In this document: in pieces, positions 22,036 through 34,164 of the stretch
Numbering within the stretch: position 1 is the first letter of the stretch
Layout of the letters: each line of letters starts with the position of its first letter
Assembly: GCF_040802235.1 (NCBI RefSeq)
Contig: NC_133174.1
Span: 137,693,213 to 137,757,212, forward strand
Direction of reading: 5' to 3'
DNA from: Manis javanica
Taxonomy: Eukaryota > Chordata > Mammalia > Pholidota > Manidae
Length of the DNA: 64,000 nt
Translations under genes and position numbers: made by a program
The notes under the pieces: generated by a model
Seen by the model: only the letters and a program-made list of their open reading frames with translations
The model's database searches: none
What the model was told of the DNA's origin: nothing

Positions 22036-22445
22036 GCCTCTCTGGCACGCACTGCATGCAATCAAAAAGCATTTACTGAGCACTCTTTGAAATCCAGTAC
22101 AAAAGTGAATGTAACTCAAAGAAGTTCCCAGTCTGGGGAGGGGAGTTGGCAGGACAGACCTGTAAGTAAATGATGACATCAGTGTGATAAGAAGGGCTCT
22201 GGGGAGAGCTTTCAGTTCTTCCTGGCCCAGGAGCAAGTGCTAGTCTCCCGCAAGTCGGGGAAAAAGGAAGGACAAGTGTAAAGGGCTGGAGCGAGGAAAG
22301 AGCCTGGTGCATCCAGAGAATAGAAAGAAGTTGCCTGTGACTAACCAGAACTTGGGGTGAAGAGAGAAAAGAGGCACACTGGGGGAAGTGGCTACAGAGT
22401 AGATGAGTTGGAGTTTGAAGGGCCTTGTCGCTCATCTAAGAGGTG
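22036..22445 (+). repeat. Probable L2 fragment
   Basis: 'gcatttactgagcactcttt', 'gttcccagtctggggagggg', 'tttgaagggccttgtcgctc' fit a decayed L2-type 3' region, sense orientation. Confidence 0.5.
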
Positions 22446-22631
22446 TGGACTCTTCAATAGGGTTATGTGTGTATATATACATAGCAATATATGATTTTAT
22501 ACATACACATATACTGGTATCAGATAAAGCAGGTGTTTTTAGATGTTGGGAGTACTAACAAATGAAAGAGGACAAAAAGATATTGAAGTAACCCTATTTA
22601 CTGTCCTTCACCTGAACTGCTTATGTATAAG

Positions 22632-22634
<3 letters not shown>

Positions 22635-22663
<29 letters not shown>
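22635..22663 (+). repeat. (CA)n microsatellite
   Basis: About 14 uninterrupted CA units follow a TA-rich stretch (22,460-22,520) and precede a short GA tract. It sits about 0.8 kb upstream of MTM1 exon 1. Confidence 0.95.
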
Positions 22664-22667
<4 letters not shown>

Positions 22668-22699
22668 GAGAGAGAGATGTATATACGTAATTATTATGC

Positions 22700-23139
22700 A
22701 GCACAGGAATATTACACATATTCTTCTCTGGGTCCCATGAAGTTTGTATTATTGATTACATACTGAATCCTCTTCCTGAAGTTGTCTTTCTTCTTTCTCT
22801 TTTCTTTTTTCCTTTCTTTTTCACTGTACTAATGGTCACCTGCCCCAAACCTCAAAAAGGAGAAGGAACTTTGTCCTGAAATGTTTCCTTTCACTAAGTC
22901 CCAAGACAGTTCTTGGAAACGTGCTGACCCAGCATGAAGGGCGCCTCAGCCGCTAGCTGGGCTTGGGAATTGCAGATCCTGCACTAGAGTCATTGAAATT
23001 GCTCTTTTTCCCTCATGGTGTCTTAACTTCACTCAGGCAACCCTATGTCCCCAATTTGGTGACATCCGTTAAAGTTTTATCTGGAGAGTTTTCCTTATGG
23101 ATTTCCCCTTTATTGGAGAAAAACACTGTGACACACAGT
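22700..23139. other. DNA between the CA repeat and the MTM1 island
   Basis: Includes a TC-rich tract near 22,780-22,825. No gene or repeat could be named. Confidence 0.4.
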
Positions 23140-24010
23140 CTTGGGACTACGCTTCCCAGCGGCCTCCGCTCGGCGTCTACTCCATCTTCGCTTACAGGGG
23201 TGGCCCAGAACATCTTGGCCCTGCCCATTCCAGGCACCGTAGGTAGAACTACAACTTCCAGATGCCACCGCGCGCCAGAGCCTCCAAAGAGGGTTTCCCA
23301 GCGGCCTCCCGGGCGAAGAGCTCCGCCCCTCGGTGTGGCTTCCCAGGTTCACCCGGCACCCTCCGCCTGCCCCGCCCCTATCACGTGTCACACCCTCGCC
23401 AACCGGCACGCGGAGGAGGGCGGCAGGCGGTGGCCAGGGGCGGGGACGCCGCAGGGGGCGGGCCCTGGAGGGGGCGGAGCGGGGCCCGCGAGCCGAGCAG
23501 CCAGGTAACGGCGGTGGCCCCCGGAACCCCAGGTGGGTTCGCGCTCGCGGCTGGTCTGGCTTCTAGCCGGGCGCTGCGGGGACCCGTGGTAGGGGGCTGG
23601 GAGGAGGAAATTGGGAATTCCCCGGGCCAGCGGGTCCGTGGGGCCTCGCAGCACCCGCGGGGGTGGGGGGTGGGGATTCGCCCAAGCGCCTGGCTGTCCC
23701 CGCCGGCCAGGGTTGAGGCCGGCGAGCAGAAGGCAGGTGCCTCCTGCTTTTTCCCCCTGTTCTCCCCGCCCTACGTCCCGGGCCGGCGGGCGAAGGTCGG
23801 TACGGAATCGGGGCCGGCGGGCCGGGGTTGGGGGCGTCTCGGCCGCTGCCCGGACTTTGCTTTCCCGTCCCGGGGCGGCGAGCGGGCTGGGCGGCGGTCC
23901 TGCCTTCCCGGCGACGCGCCGCGGCTGATTCTCGCCCTGGCCCTCCGCGCAGGGTGGGTGCCCGCCGCATCCCGCGTGGGTCCTGCAGAGCGTCTGCAGC
24001 CCGGCACTAG
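23140..24010 (+). promoter_or_regulatory. MTM1: MTM1 CpG-island promoter
   Basis: A dense CpG island surrounds noncoding exon 1. No TATA box is visible. GC boxes for Sp-family factors lie at 23,437-23,445 and 23,454-23,463, and an E-box (CACGTG) at 23,382-23,387. Two ZNF143/SBS-like elements lie further upstream: ACTACGCTTCCCAGCGGCC at 23,146-23,164 and ACTACAACTTCCAGATGCC at 23,248-23,266. The 15-mer TTCCCAGCGGCCTCC occurs at 23,153 and again at 23,295. This fits a broadly expressed housekeeping promoter, as known for MTM1. Factor binding is inferred from motif similarity. Open frames across the island (up to 250 codons) are chance products of composition. Confidence 0.85.
23467..23532 (+). 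other. MTM1: MTM1 exon 1 (noncoding 5' UTR), approximate
   Basis: MTM1 has a short untranslated first exon. Here the likely start is near GGAGGGGGCGGAGC (23,467), judged from my memory of the human 5' UTR. The exon would end at CCCCAG|GTGGGT (donor at 23,533), which places the splice after the segment matching the human leader. A second good donor, CAG|GTAACG at 23,505, lies 28 bp earlier and could be used instead. Neither choice changes the protein, because translation starts in exon 2. The start site is not visible in the sequence and needs CAGE or mRNA support. Confidence 0.6.
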
Positions 24011-24428
24011 CTAGGAAGCCTCGGTGGGCGCTCTTGACTAGTGTTTCTGTGTCACGCATGGGAGGTTTATCTGCTTTTGCAACAGTTGAAGAAAGATCTG
24101 AGCAAGCGAACGGTTAGTTCCCTGATACGCAGTCGGAAGTATGTACAGGCACGAGCAAGCGCCCTTTGCTGGGTTGCCTCCCTTAACTGTCTTTTGCTGC
24201 GCCCAGGAAGTGAAAACTAATTTTAGTTTGTGCCTAAGCAAATGTGACATGAACCTGCTGCAAAAATTATATTGTGGGCATTACAGAGGCATACGAAGTA
24301 TGAAGCGCAGTGGATTGTGACTGGTTTTTAAACAGGCGTCCTAGACCTTCACTAGAATGGGATCTTGCAGTTCATTATTTTTTCCCGGATGGGGAAAATG
24401 ATGCCCGGAGAGAGTAACTCTGTCTACT

Positions 24429-24449
24429 ATAATAATAATAATAATAATG
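24429..24449 (+). repeat. (TAA)n microsatellite
   Basis: About six to seven TAA units, seven hundred bases inside intron 1. Confidence 0.9.
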
Positions 24450-26194
24450 TGACGCAAGCTTCAGGGCAAATTACTGGCAAAGCTAATATCACAGGTCAGG
24501 CCTCTGGGGGGTCCTCTTGGCCTCTGTCTAGCCTGGGTACATTTTATCACAGCTTAGTTTTGTTCTTTGTAAAATACCCACCTTAGTTTAGAGTCTTGAG
24601 ACTGAGCCAGCGATTTGCTGTAGCTCAGGCCATTCTGAATTTCCTTCAAAACCAGTTTACCAGCCAAATATAGAGAGTCAGGCTTGTTAATTTATAGACA
24701 CATTTTGCTTTCATCAAACATATATTTTGGCCATGATCACTTATCCCCCAGATTTAGCTCTGAATGACTTTGGCTATTTCACAAAGCCAAATCTGCCCTT
24801 GAGCAATTCCACACCGTGGAGCAGATTCAAAGCAGTGGTGCTGCTAGTTTATAGCAGCCTCCCAAGGTGCTTGAAAGTGGAGAACATTCACTGGGGCTCC
24901 TAGATTCTGGTATGGCTTTTAAATGATGGGTCTCCTTACCTTAAAGTTCTAACTTATCTTTATCAAGTTGTCAGTGGCTTCATTCATTCATTAAACCTGG
25001 GATGCTCATGGATGCCCACAGTGACCCAAGCACTGAGAAGACAGCAGACAACACCACTGATGAGGTCCCTGCCTCAGAGTTTGTGTGGGGAAGCAGAAAA
25101 TGAGAAAATAAAACGATATAGTTTCCAGTGGAGATGAGCACTACGAAGAAAATGAGCTCTGAGACTTTCTCGGCTGGCATGACCGAGAGAGGCTTGGGCA
25201 TGACTTTGAATTGCTAGTTTTAGATTGTCAGCTGTTGCTCCATTAAAGCAAATAATCAAATCCAGGAATAAATCTGTCTGAATGAGAGAGATTCTATGGG
25301 ATCATCCAGCGATTGCCTCTTGGATGATAAGTTCACCACAGACTCATGTTTACTTGCATTTTCCCCCTCCGTGCAAATTATAAGAGGGTTCAAACCCCGA
25401 GGGATGTGGTCTTCGAGTCCCTCCCTTGCTTTCTCAGTGGTTAGTTACCTCACTCTCCTTACAGATTGGTGTTGGTGGTTGACTGCAGGCCAGTGTCGGC
25501 TGGCCTCAGGCTACCTTACACAAGGATTTCTCTTCCCGCATGCTGGTTTGTCCTGGGAAAGGACTATCTGAAATGATTGTCAACCTTTGTGTTGTGTGGT
25601 TTGTAAAGAGACTAGTTTGTTTTGAAATAAGCTCCAAAGAAGCCCTCAGCTTTGGAAGGAGAATGCATACAAAATGGCATTAATGATGGCTCACTGAGCA
25701 AGTTCACTAGGTTAGTACCTTGCTAGCCCTCTCATATTCTGTATGTCCAGTGGCTTCAAAGCAAAGTTTTCTTTGTAAACAGTTTCCAAACTAAGAAGTT
25801 TTTGAAAAATGATTAAAGTCACAAAAAATACTCCAATATTCTTTGTTCCAAAGAGAAAGGAGGATTAACAAAACATAGTTACTTTAAAAACCACCAAAGA
25901 ACAAGTGGTTCTTGCCTTTATTGAGGCTCCAAAATGAGAGAAGCAGAGCCTCTTCAAGCTTAGTAGGCGACATTTTGAATTAGTGGCCGAGGGATTTCAA
26001 AGGCCAGACTTGTTATTTCTGAAGTTTTTTCAATTTTATAAAAGAATAAGAGGTTTTCATTATTCTTTAGTAATTTCCCTTCCCTGTTTCTGACCTCTTT
26101 GAAGTTCTACTTTCTTTATTTTCTAGTTTCTCAGTTCATTATTCTTTTCTGGCAGATGGGAGGACAGGGGCTGTCATTTGTCTCTAAGGGGTTG

Positions 26195-26400
26195 ACTCTG
26201 GATATGAATCCTGATGCTAGTATTACTTGTGTGACTTTGGGTGAGTTACTTCTGTGCCTCAGTTTCCTTATCTATAACATGAAAATAGTAGTAACAGTAC
26301 CTTCCTCAAAGGTTTGTGGGCAGGAATGAGTGATAATCGATGCTAAGTGCTTAGAGTAGTATCTTGCATATAGTAGGCACTCAAGAAACTTATTGTCTTG
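26195..26400 (+). repeat. MIR SINE
   Basis: 'ctgtgcctcagtttccttat' and 'atagtaggcactcaagaaac' are the MIR core and tail. Confidence 0.85.
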
Positions 26401-28984
26401 AACTATGTGGAACTCCCATCTTTTCTTTTAAAGAAAAAGAATGCATGATTCCAGCCACATCCTAATAAACTTTGGGAAATCCAGTGAGCATGATTTTCTT
26501 CAATACATTTCTTCGCCTGGCATGGTTGCCCCGAGCTGTGGCCTCAGGTGGCTTTGGCAACAGTGGCCGCAGGTGTTGCAGTGTGAGTTCCCCCTACTGT
26601 TTGGACTCAGGAGTTCCTTGAGGCCGTGTTTTACTGCAAAGAGAATAGAGCAAGAGAGGCCTCCTTCCAATTCCTCCGCCGTGAAAGCGAGAGGGTACCA
26701 GGAGACCCCGCTGGAGTCGGCGGAGTGTGATCCAGCCGGCGTCCTGCACTTGGGGGTGGGTCTTCCCATTCAGCCTAGCGTGCACAGTGTGTGTTTCCAC
26801 AGGAGCAGCAGGTCGCGCTCATCCTTTTCTTTTGCAGAATGTGGCGGGCGTCTCTGTAGAACGTTGCCATTGTACACTGGTGCTCGCTCTCTATTTCAAC
26901 CTGGGGACCAAGTTTAGCAAAGGAGCCCTCTGTCCATGTGAGGTGGCAGAAAGCTTCCCGAGCTTGGATTCCGGAAGCCGGGTTCCAGTCCCAGTTCTGC
27001 CCTTTCTTCACTCCGTGGCTGGACAAGTCATCATATCTCACTCTTTACCTGGTGGCTCTTGCATTTGTAAGATGGAGCTAAGAAGACCTGCCCTACCACA
27101 CTCTGCAAGCATCCAGCGTGTGCCAGCGCCTCTGCAGGCCGCGCAGCCTCACTGCCACACCATTCAGGGGTTGTGTAAGCCGCCAGTATTTGGAGAACTG
27201 GTGTAAGAGGACAGCGTTCTCCCAGTGCGGGGCCCATCTCTCCCGTAGCTCTAGGTGGAGCCTCTGCCTTGCTGTCCCTCTTCTGTCAGCATTCCAGTGT
27301 GCACATGTCTCATTGCCTCTCTCAAAGGGACCTGAAGCCACTGGCACACCTGATGAGTTTCCATTTTATTTATTCTTAAAATCACAGTACCGTATAACCG
27401 GCAATCACAGGCCAATTGCAAGGCGATGTCTGCATCAAGGTATTGCCTGCCTTTTTCTGCGGTGTCTCAGAGTGGAAATCTTTCCTTTTTCAAGTCAACA
27501 CCTTACCTTAGCTCCTCAAATGCAGCTCGAGGCCCTGCTGAGCTCCTCCATCCAAACTAGATGAGATGCTTGCACTCCTGGGGTTCAGATAAATCCAGTG
27601 CCTGATTGCTCTAGGTCCATGCTGTCTTCCTTTGTTCAATAGGATGGGTGCCAAATGCTCTTTTCTTGTTACTTGAATTTTGTTTCTCAGTATCTCAAAA
27701 TGACTGCATAAGTAGCTCTTTGAAATAACATGTCCTTATATTAGCTTAGTATTGCTTGGTTTGTAACCCCTGCGTTTTTCAGGTTGTTTTCATCTTCCAG
27801 GCGTGTAATGAAGTGAGCTGAGGTAGGAGATGTTTTTTCTGGACAGGTGAGATCTAACGCCCTCTACATGCACTAGACATACAGCAAACATTCTTAGGCT
27901 TGAACTGGACAAGGGGGCAGTTGAGAATTGTTTGGATGTGTTCATTTTAACAAACTCGATTGTACGTCTAGAGATCATATCCCCTGACTGCAAGATGAAA
28001 TGGAGCTAGTGCTTAGCCTTCCTTTCCATGGTCAATTAGTGACGAAAAGTTCTTTGAGTCCAGTGAGCGGGGAGAGCCCACGCATTGCTTCCCCACCCTT
28101 TTCTTGCCAGCTTCTCATTTTCAGACTATTGTGAGGAGCAATTCAGGTTTGTTTCTGCTGTTGGTATGTGTGGGAGCGGGAAGGGGTAAGGGGAATTGAG
28201 GGTAATAATCGAAAGTCAAAAGTAGCTTGCTTGTAACTCATTCAGTTCCCACTCCAGGGCCTGCAGCCCTTGACAGCACAGAGGTCCTCTCTTTAGCTTG
28301 TGATAATTGTTACATATTGCTATCATGTCCTTGAGCTTTTTGTGAGGAGGCAAGGCCTGTTTCCCAGAGCTGCTTTAAATGGAATCAGATGCTACATGAG
28401 AGGGTCATGCTCTCCCAACCCCTCCAGGGACATGAAGGGGGTTCTTGGTATCAGGTGGTGGTGTTTTACATGCCCTTGCATGACCCTTATTAAGGTCCTT
28501 TTTGGCCCTCCTCAGGCAGGGATCTGAGAACAGGGCCTGTGCTGGCCTGGAATTGGCCCGAGCTGTTGTAACTGCAGTGAGAAATGTACCTGCACAGCAG
28601 TAACCCCTGGTGTGACAGGTCATGCTATTTGTGGGTCATGGTGAGCCAGAAGGTTTGTGCTTGCTTTCGGTGAGCCCCTGGGAGGGTGCTGCTGTGGATG
28701 CTGGCTGTGTGGCAGGCAGGATATAAGAAACCCTGGGCAGGTTTCCCTTTGAGCTTCCTAGTCCTGAGGCGCCCCGTCACAGATGGAGGGCAATTGGAGA
28801 TGGACTTCACCTCTTAGTGGCCCTCACTGTGAGACATAATAACTCATTTTTTAAAGTTAAGGCTGAGTGTAACCCTGCTGGCCATTGTTATCACTTTTGA
28901 AGGGATGAGATAATTTCTCCAGAGGTCCCCATCACATGTATGCCATGAAACCGTTTTTCCTTATTGATAAAGATTATCCAGATG

Positions 28985-29115
28985 CTTCTGCTCCTCTGCA
29001 GTGCCTGGGAGCTTAGGAGAAATGCAGAATATTAGGCCCTCCCATCCTACAGAACCAGAATCTTCATTTTAATGAGATGGCTAGGTGATCTGTAAGTAAA
29101 CTAAAGTTTGGGAAG
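28985..29115 (-). repeat. MER5-like hAT transposon fragment
   Basis: 'gaaccagaatcttcatttta' and 'gcctgggagcttaggagaaa' resemble the MER5 family of non-autonomous hAT-Charlie elements. Orientation is uncertain. Confidence 0.55.
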
Positions 29116-29859
29116 GCAGATCTAAATAGTAGTTCACAGCCATCTTCCCCATCGTTTGGGACTGTTCTGTCCATTGGAAAGATAATTCAAGCCACATGTG
29201 TAATCCGTTGTCCTAGTAGCTACATTAAGAAAGTAATGAAACAGATAAACTCAATTTTATAATAGATTTTACTTAACCCAGAATACCCAAATTTTATCAT
29301 TTCAACATGTAATCAATATAATTAGTGAATTGCCCCCCCTTTTTTGTACTAAGTTGTGGAAATCAGGCACGTGTGTTTTGTATTTATAGTACACCTCAGT
29401 TTGGACTATATGTGTTTCAGGTGTTCAGGAGCTATGTGTACCAATGTCTCCAGAGTTGGAGGGTACAGTTTGGAAAGATGCATTTCAGCCTTGATCTGCT
29501 GACGATGCCATCTGATTGGCAGTTAGATAGGCCCAAGCAGCAGTTAGAGCGGCTGCCGCCTTAACAAGTTGCATCAAAGTCCGGTGTCATCCGTGCCCGG
29601 CCCTTTGCCCAGCGCGACGGTGTACCTCTCATTTGGTACCTCACTGCATCCGCACTTTGTTTCAGAGAAGTCTCGGTTTCGGTTTGGTAAGGCAGATTGA
29701 GAAGTTGCCGTCTGACAAGCACTTCTTTCTTGGTGGGCATCTTCAAGGACCTCGAGGGGCGCCGCCATTGTCTCTGGCTCTGGCTCTTCAAAGAGGGCCA
29801 GAGTCCCTAAGTAGAAGTTTCCTCTCGCGGGAATCCTGCAGACCCGTGATGTGGCACGC

Positions 29860-30265
29860 CGGCTGCTCGTTAGAATCACCGGGGGAGCTTTACCTACCTG
29901 CCCTCCGGGCCCCACCCACCGACATTCAGATTTATTTGATCTCCAAGGAGGTCGGACTTCTGCATTTTTAAAAAGTGCTCCGGGTGATCCTGACGAGCAG
30001 CTGCCGTAGGAGCGCGTCTCTAACTTTAGCGCGCTGCGAATCCCTGGACTCCGGAGTTGAAATGCAGATTTCAGCGCAGTGGGTCTGGGACGGCCCGGGA
30101 GCCCTCCAATTGCAGCAAGCGCCCAGGTGATGCCGGGGCAGGGCACTTTGACTTTGAGTCGCTAGCCTTATCAGAATCACCTGAGGCTATTTCCCAGACT
30201 CCAGGTTCCCTGGCAGTAAGCCTGGAGTTTCTGATTCAGTGGGTCTCGGGTGGAGCGCAAGAGCT
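29860..30265 (+). repeat. MER5-like hAT fragments, two
   Basis: First copy about 29,866-30,000 ('gttagaatcaccgggggagc' to 'gtgctccgggtgatcctgac'); second about 30,165-30,260 ('tcagaatcacctgaggctat'). The surrounding 29,560-30,130 is richer in CpG than most of the intron but much weaker than the two islands. Confidence 0.7.
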
Positions 30266-32394
30266 GTATTTAAGAAGGCGCGGTGTTTTCCATATTCCAC
30301 CATAAAGTTTAATGTTTACTCTAGGTTTTGTGTAGGTGCACTTCTAGTGAATTTGTGTGTGTGTGTGGCCTAAGTGGATGTTGAATTTTATCAAACACCT
30401 TTTCGGCCTTTATTATAGGGATATATATATATTACCCCCCTCCCCGCTCTTTAAACCTGTTAAGTTGGTGGGCCATTTTAAGGGATATTCTAATAAAAAC
30501 TCTCTGTAGCATTGACCAGGTTTGCATTGCTCGCAGGAACCAAATGTGTTTCTTAAGCTAGATTTGATTGGTCATATTTTCTCCAGGAAGGTTTACGTCT
30601 GTATTTGTGAGTGAGATTTGGTTTTAATTTTCCCTTGCTGTACCTGCCTTTGTCTAGTTGAGCATCATTTTGCTAGCCTTGTACAGTGAATGTGAGGATT
30701 CCCTTTCTCTGGTCTCAGGAAGTTTGTGGAAGATTGGAGTTACGTGTTCCTTGAATGTTGGGGTGGTACGTGCCTCTAGAGCCACCTGGGCCTGGTTTTT
30801 GGTGAGGGCAGATTTTAAACCACCAGCTAATACCCACTATATCTGTAGTTATGTCTGACTTTTTGTTCTTAAATTCTTAATATTGTTTATTTGTGCCTTC
30901 TCTTTCTTTCTTTCCTAGTCTTACCAGAGGTTTGTCAGTGAGTATGAGGTTTGTCAGTATGTGGAAATGAATGAGTAAAATTATATTCTCCAGTTTCTTT
31001 TTGATTAATTTTTAATGAGTGAAAGCTTTATATGATTTTTTAACATCAAATTTATATCAAAATATATTCCCCAAAGCCTTATTTCCACCCCTGTCTCCTG
31101 CCAGGTCTGCTGTCCACCTCCCCACCCACCCCTACCCCCTTAGTCAGTGTTACCTGTTTCTACTTCATTCTTTTATGTTTCTTCTTCTGCAGATCTGAGC
31201 AAGTGCATGCATGCATGTGTACACACACACACAGATACACACACATTTGCATTTCCCCTTTTTCTTACACTAAAAAGTGTGCTATCCATTATATATATCC
31301 TCTTGCTTTTTTCACTTAAGCTATACCCTGGAAATCACTCTTCTCTTTATTTTCTCTCCCCTTCTTTTTTTTGAATTTGTTCTGTTGTTTGGATGTTTCA
31401 AGACATAGTATTTTTATTATTATTTAGTTTAGGATATTCTAACTTCCATTGTGATTATTTCATTCACCTGTGATTTGAAATATAGAAATATAATTTTTAA
31501 ATACAAATTCTCTCAGTTTTTTAAAGCTGATTTCTAACTTAACTGTGTTACAGTCAGAGACTGTGGTCTGAATACTGGTAGTTCTTTGAAATGTGTTGTG
31601 GGTAGGTTTATACAGTATTTTGTGGTTGACTTCTTTCACTTAGCCTAAAGCTTTTTATATTCATCCCTATTGTGTCATGTGTCAGCAGTTGGTGATTTTC
31701 TGTCACAGAGAGTATTCTGTAGTGTGGCTCTAAGGTAATTTGTCCGTTCACTAGTTGATGAACATAAGAAATGATTCAGTTTTTGGCCATTATGAACCTT
31801 TGTTTACCAGTTTTTGTGTGGACTCATGTTTTCACTGGTCTTGTGTAAATACTTACGCGGTGCATTGCTAGGCCCTATGCTTAGTGTTTGTTCAACTTTA
31901 CAAGAAACTGTCGCAAACTGTTTTCCAGAGTGGCTGTGTCATTTTATGTTTACACCAGCAACTAAAGTACAGAATGAGAGTTCTGCTTGGGCCTTCTCCT
32001 GACTAACACATGTTTATTGTCTTGTTAAATTGCAGCCACCCCAGTGGGTGTGTGATGGTGGCTCATTGTGGGTCTAATTTGCATAATCCTAATGACTAAT
32101 AATGGTGAGTATGTCTTCATGTGCCTATTGGCCATTCCTGTATCTTTGGTGAAGTGTGTGCTCAAATCTTTTACCTGTTTCTTACTGGATTGTCTTAATG
32201 TTTTCATTTTTTTTAACTGTGCCTTTGAAAGAGCAAAGATTTTTAATGTTGATGAAATCACTTTACCATTTTTTTTCCACTTATGGGTTTTGCACTCAAA
32301 GGAATCTTTGCCTAACCTAACCAAGTTCACAAAGAGTGTCCCCGGTGTTTCCCCCTAGGACTTTTGCAGGTTTAGCACTTGTGTTTAGCTCTGT

Positions 32395-32660
32395 TGTGGC
32401 AGACAGACCCTAGCGTGGCTCCCCTCATTTCCACCCCCTGGTGTTCACCCTGTGTAATCCTCTTCCCTTGAGTTTACAGCCTTGGCAGAAGTTGAGCAGA
32501 GGACCTGGCTAAGCTGTGGCCAGACTCTTGACCCCACCACCCACGGAAACTGCGATCATTAATGTGTGTTGTTTACAGCTATGAAGTATATATTTTTTCG
32601 GTTTCATTAATCTACAATTACATGAGGAACATTATGTTTACTACAGCTATGAAGTTTTTT
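32395..32660 (+). repeat. LTR-like fragment interrupting the L1
   Basis: 'tcatttccaccccctggtgt', 'ctgtgtaatcctcttccctt' and 'aatgtgtgttgtttacagc' resemble a MaLR/ERV-L type LTR with an internal deletion. L1 text resumes to the right ('gtatattgcgtgaagtaagg'). Confidence 0.55.
32588..32641 (-). mobile_element. Tiny L1 stub with 14-bp target duplication
   Basis: Only 54 bp of L1 3' end ('ttaatctacaattacatgag', 'gaacattatgtttact') lie between two exact copies of TACAGCTATGAAGT (32,574-32,587 and 32,642-32,655). A T run at the left marks antisense orientation. This is an extremely 5'-truncated insertion. Confidence 0.85.
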
Positions 32661-34138
32661 ATGCAGCAGTATAAAGTGAACACTTCTGTGTTTCATTCTG
32701 TTAATTTTGTATATTGCGTGAAGTAAGGGTCAAGGTTCATTAATTTTTCCATATGGATGTCAGATTGTCCCTGCATGATTTGTAGAAAAGACTACACTTT
32801 TGCCATTGAATCACCTTGGTACCTTTGTTGAAAATCAGTTTACCATTGCTAGGACCTTCAAAAGATAGGCCTGTTTCTGGACTCTGGTCTGTACCGTTGA
32901 GCTAAATGTCTATCCTTATGCTGGTGCCACAACTGTCTTGATTACTGTGGCATTATGGTAAATCTAGAAATTAGGTAGTGGAAGTACTCCAACTTTTTTT
33001 TTTCCTTTAAGACTATTTTGGCTATTCTTGATCCTTTATCTTTCCTGTTAAATTTCTGAATCATCTTGTCCCTTTCTATGATGAAGCCCATTGGGATTTG
33101 ATATGGTTTGCACTGAATCTATAAATCAGTATTGACATCATAACAATATTGCATCTTCTGATCCTTGAATATGATATAGATCTCCACATTGGTAAGGCTT
33201 CTTTAATTTTTCTCAGCAGTGTTTTACAGTTTTCACTGAATGGCTCTTGTACACATTTTGTTAAATGTATCCCTAAATATTTAATTTTTTATATTATGCA
33301 AATGATATTTTTATACTTCATTATTCATTTGTTCTTTGTTAACAATACAAATACAATTAATTTTTATGTTGACCTTCTGTATCATGCAATCTTAACTAAA
33401 TTTATGTACTAGTTCTAGTATTTTTTCTGTAGTATTCTTAGGATTTTTTACATATGAGATTGTATTATCTGCAAATATAATTTTATTCTTTCCTTCTGAT
33501 ATATTATGCTTTTTATTTTTTTCTTGCCTTATTAAACTTGCTCGGATCTCTAAAAGGTACTGAGAACAATGAGAACAGCCATCCTTGCTGTGTTCCTTCA
33601 TTAGGTGGGAAAGTCTCCCATCTTTCACCATTAAATATGATGTTAGCTATAGGCTTTTCCTAGGTGCCCTTGACTATTCCTAGTTTGCTAAGACGTTTTC
33701 TTAAAAAAAAGTCCTGATTAGGTGTTGAATTATGTTAGTAGAAGCCCCGGGTCAGAAGCAGTCTTTAAGAGGATAGCATACCTCATGAATAGCCCTGTTG
33801 TCTCTGCATATCGCCACATTCATACCCATTACCATCCACTACTACCTAGCTTTTCCTCCTGTTATTGATAATAGGATCTCCATCTAGAGCTTGGGAATTA
33901 TTTTCATTCTTCTATGGAACAGCATTTATTGCTCCTTCAAAAGCCATGGAATTCTCTGCATTGGATTCGTGTGTGTTACTGTTATTATACTGGAATTTCT
34001 TCATCTTTTCTTTGTCATTCCTTTGACACTGATTTTGGTTCCTCTCCATCTCCTTGCCTTTTTTATTTCTGCCTTTTTCCTTAGATTATTTCTTCCACAT
34101 TTTTTGAAAACTTCCTCCCTGCTAATAGTGCCAAGTTC

Positions 34139-34164
34139 TGTGTGTGTGTGTGTGTGTGTGTGTG
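34139..34164 (+). repeat. (TG)n microsatellite
   Basis: About 13 TG units without interruption. Confidence 0.95.

Larger units (their letters stand above)
30340..33720 (-). mobile_element. Cluster of old antisense L1 fragments
   Basis: 30,370-30,830 matches antisense L1 ORF2 (the 'tgaattttatcaaacacctt' region). From about 31,000 further L1 pieces appear, and from 31,615 an L1 3' end leads into ORF2 up to about 33,720 ('gttcattctgttaattttgt'-type, 'ttactgtggcattatggtaa', 'gaacaatgagaacagccatc'). An LTR-like piece and a tiny L1 stub interrupt it at 32,395-32,660. No frame is intact. Confidence 0.8.

Noticed and set aside
22635..22663. CA repeat as a possible CRISPR-like or functional array
   Set aside because: Simple dinucleotide microsatellite with no spacers, in a mammalian genome.
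23262..24014. 250-codon open frame on + and 223-codon frame on - across the MTM1 island
   Set aside because: Pro/Arg/Gly/Ala-rich, overlapping in several registers, no domain; expected where stop codons are rare through GC content.
26441..27564. Chain of 148-159-codon frames in intron 1
   Set aside because: Overlapping frames in moderately GC-rich DNA without domain, splice pattern or family resemblance.
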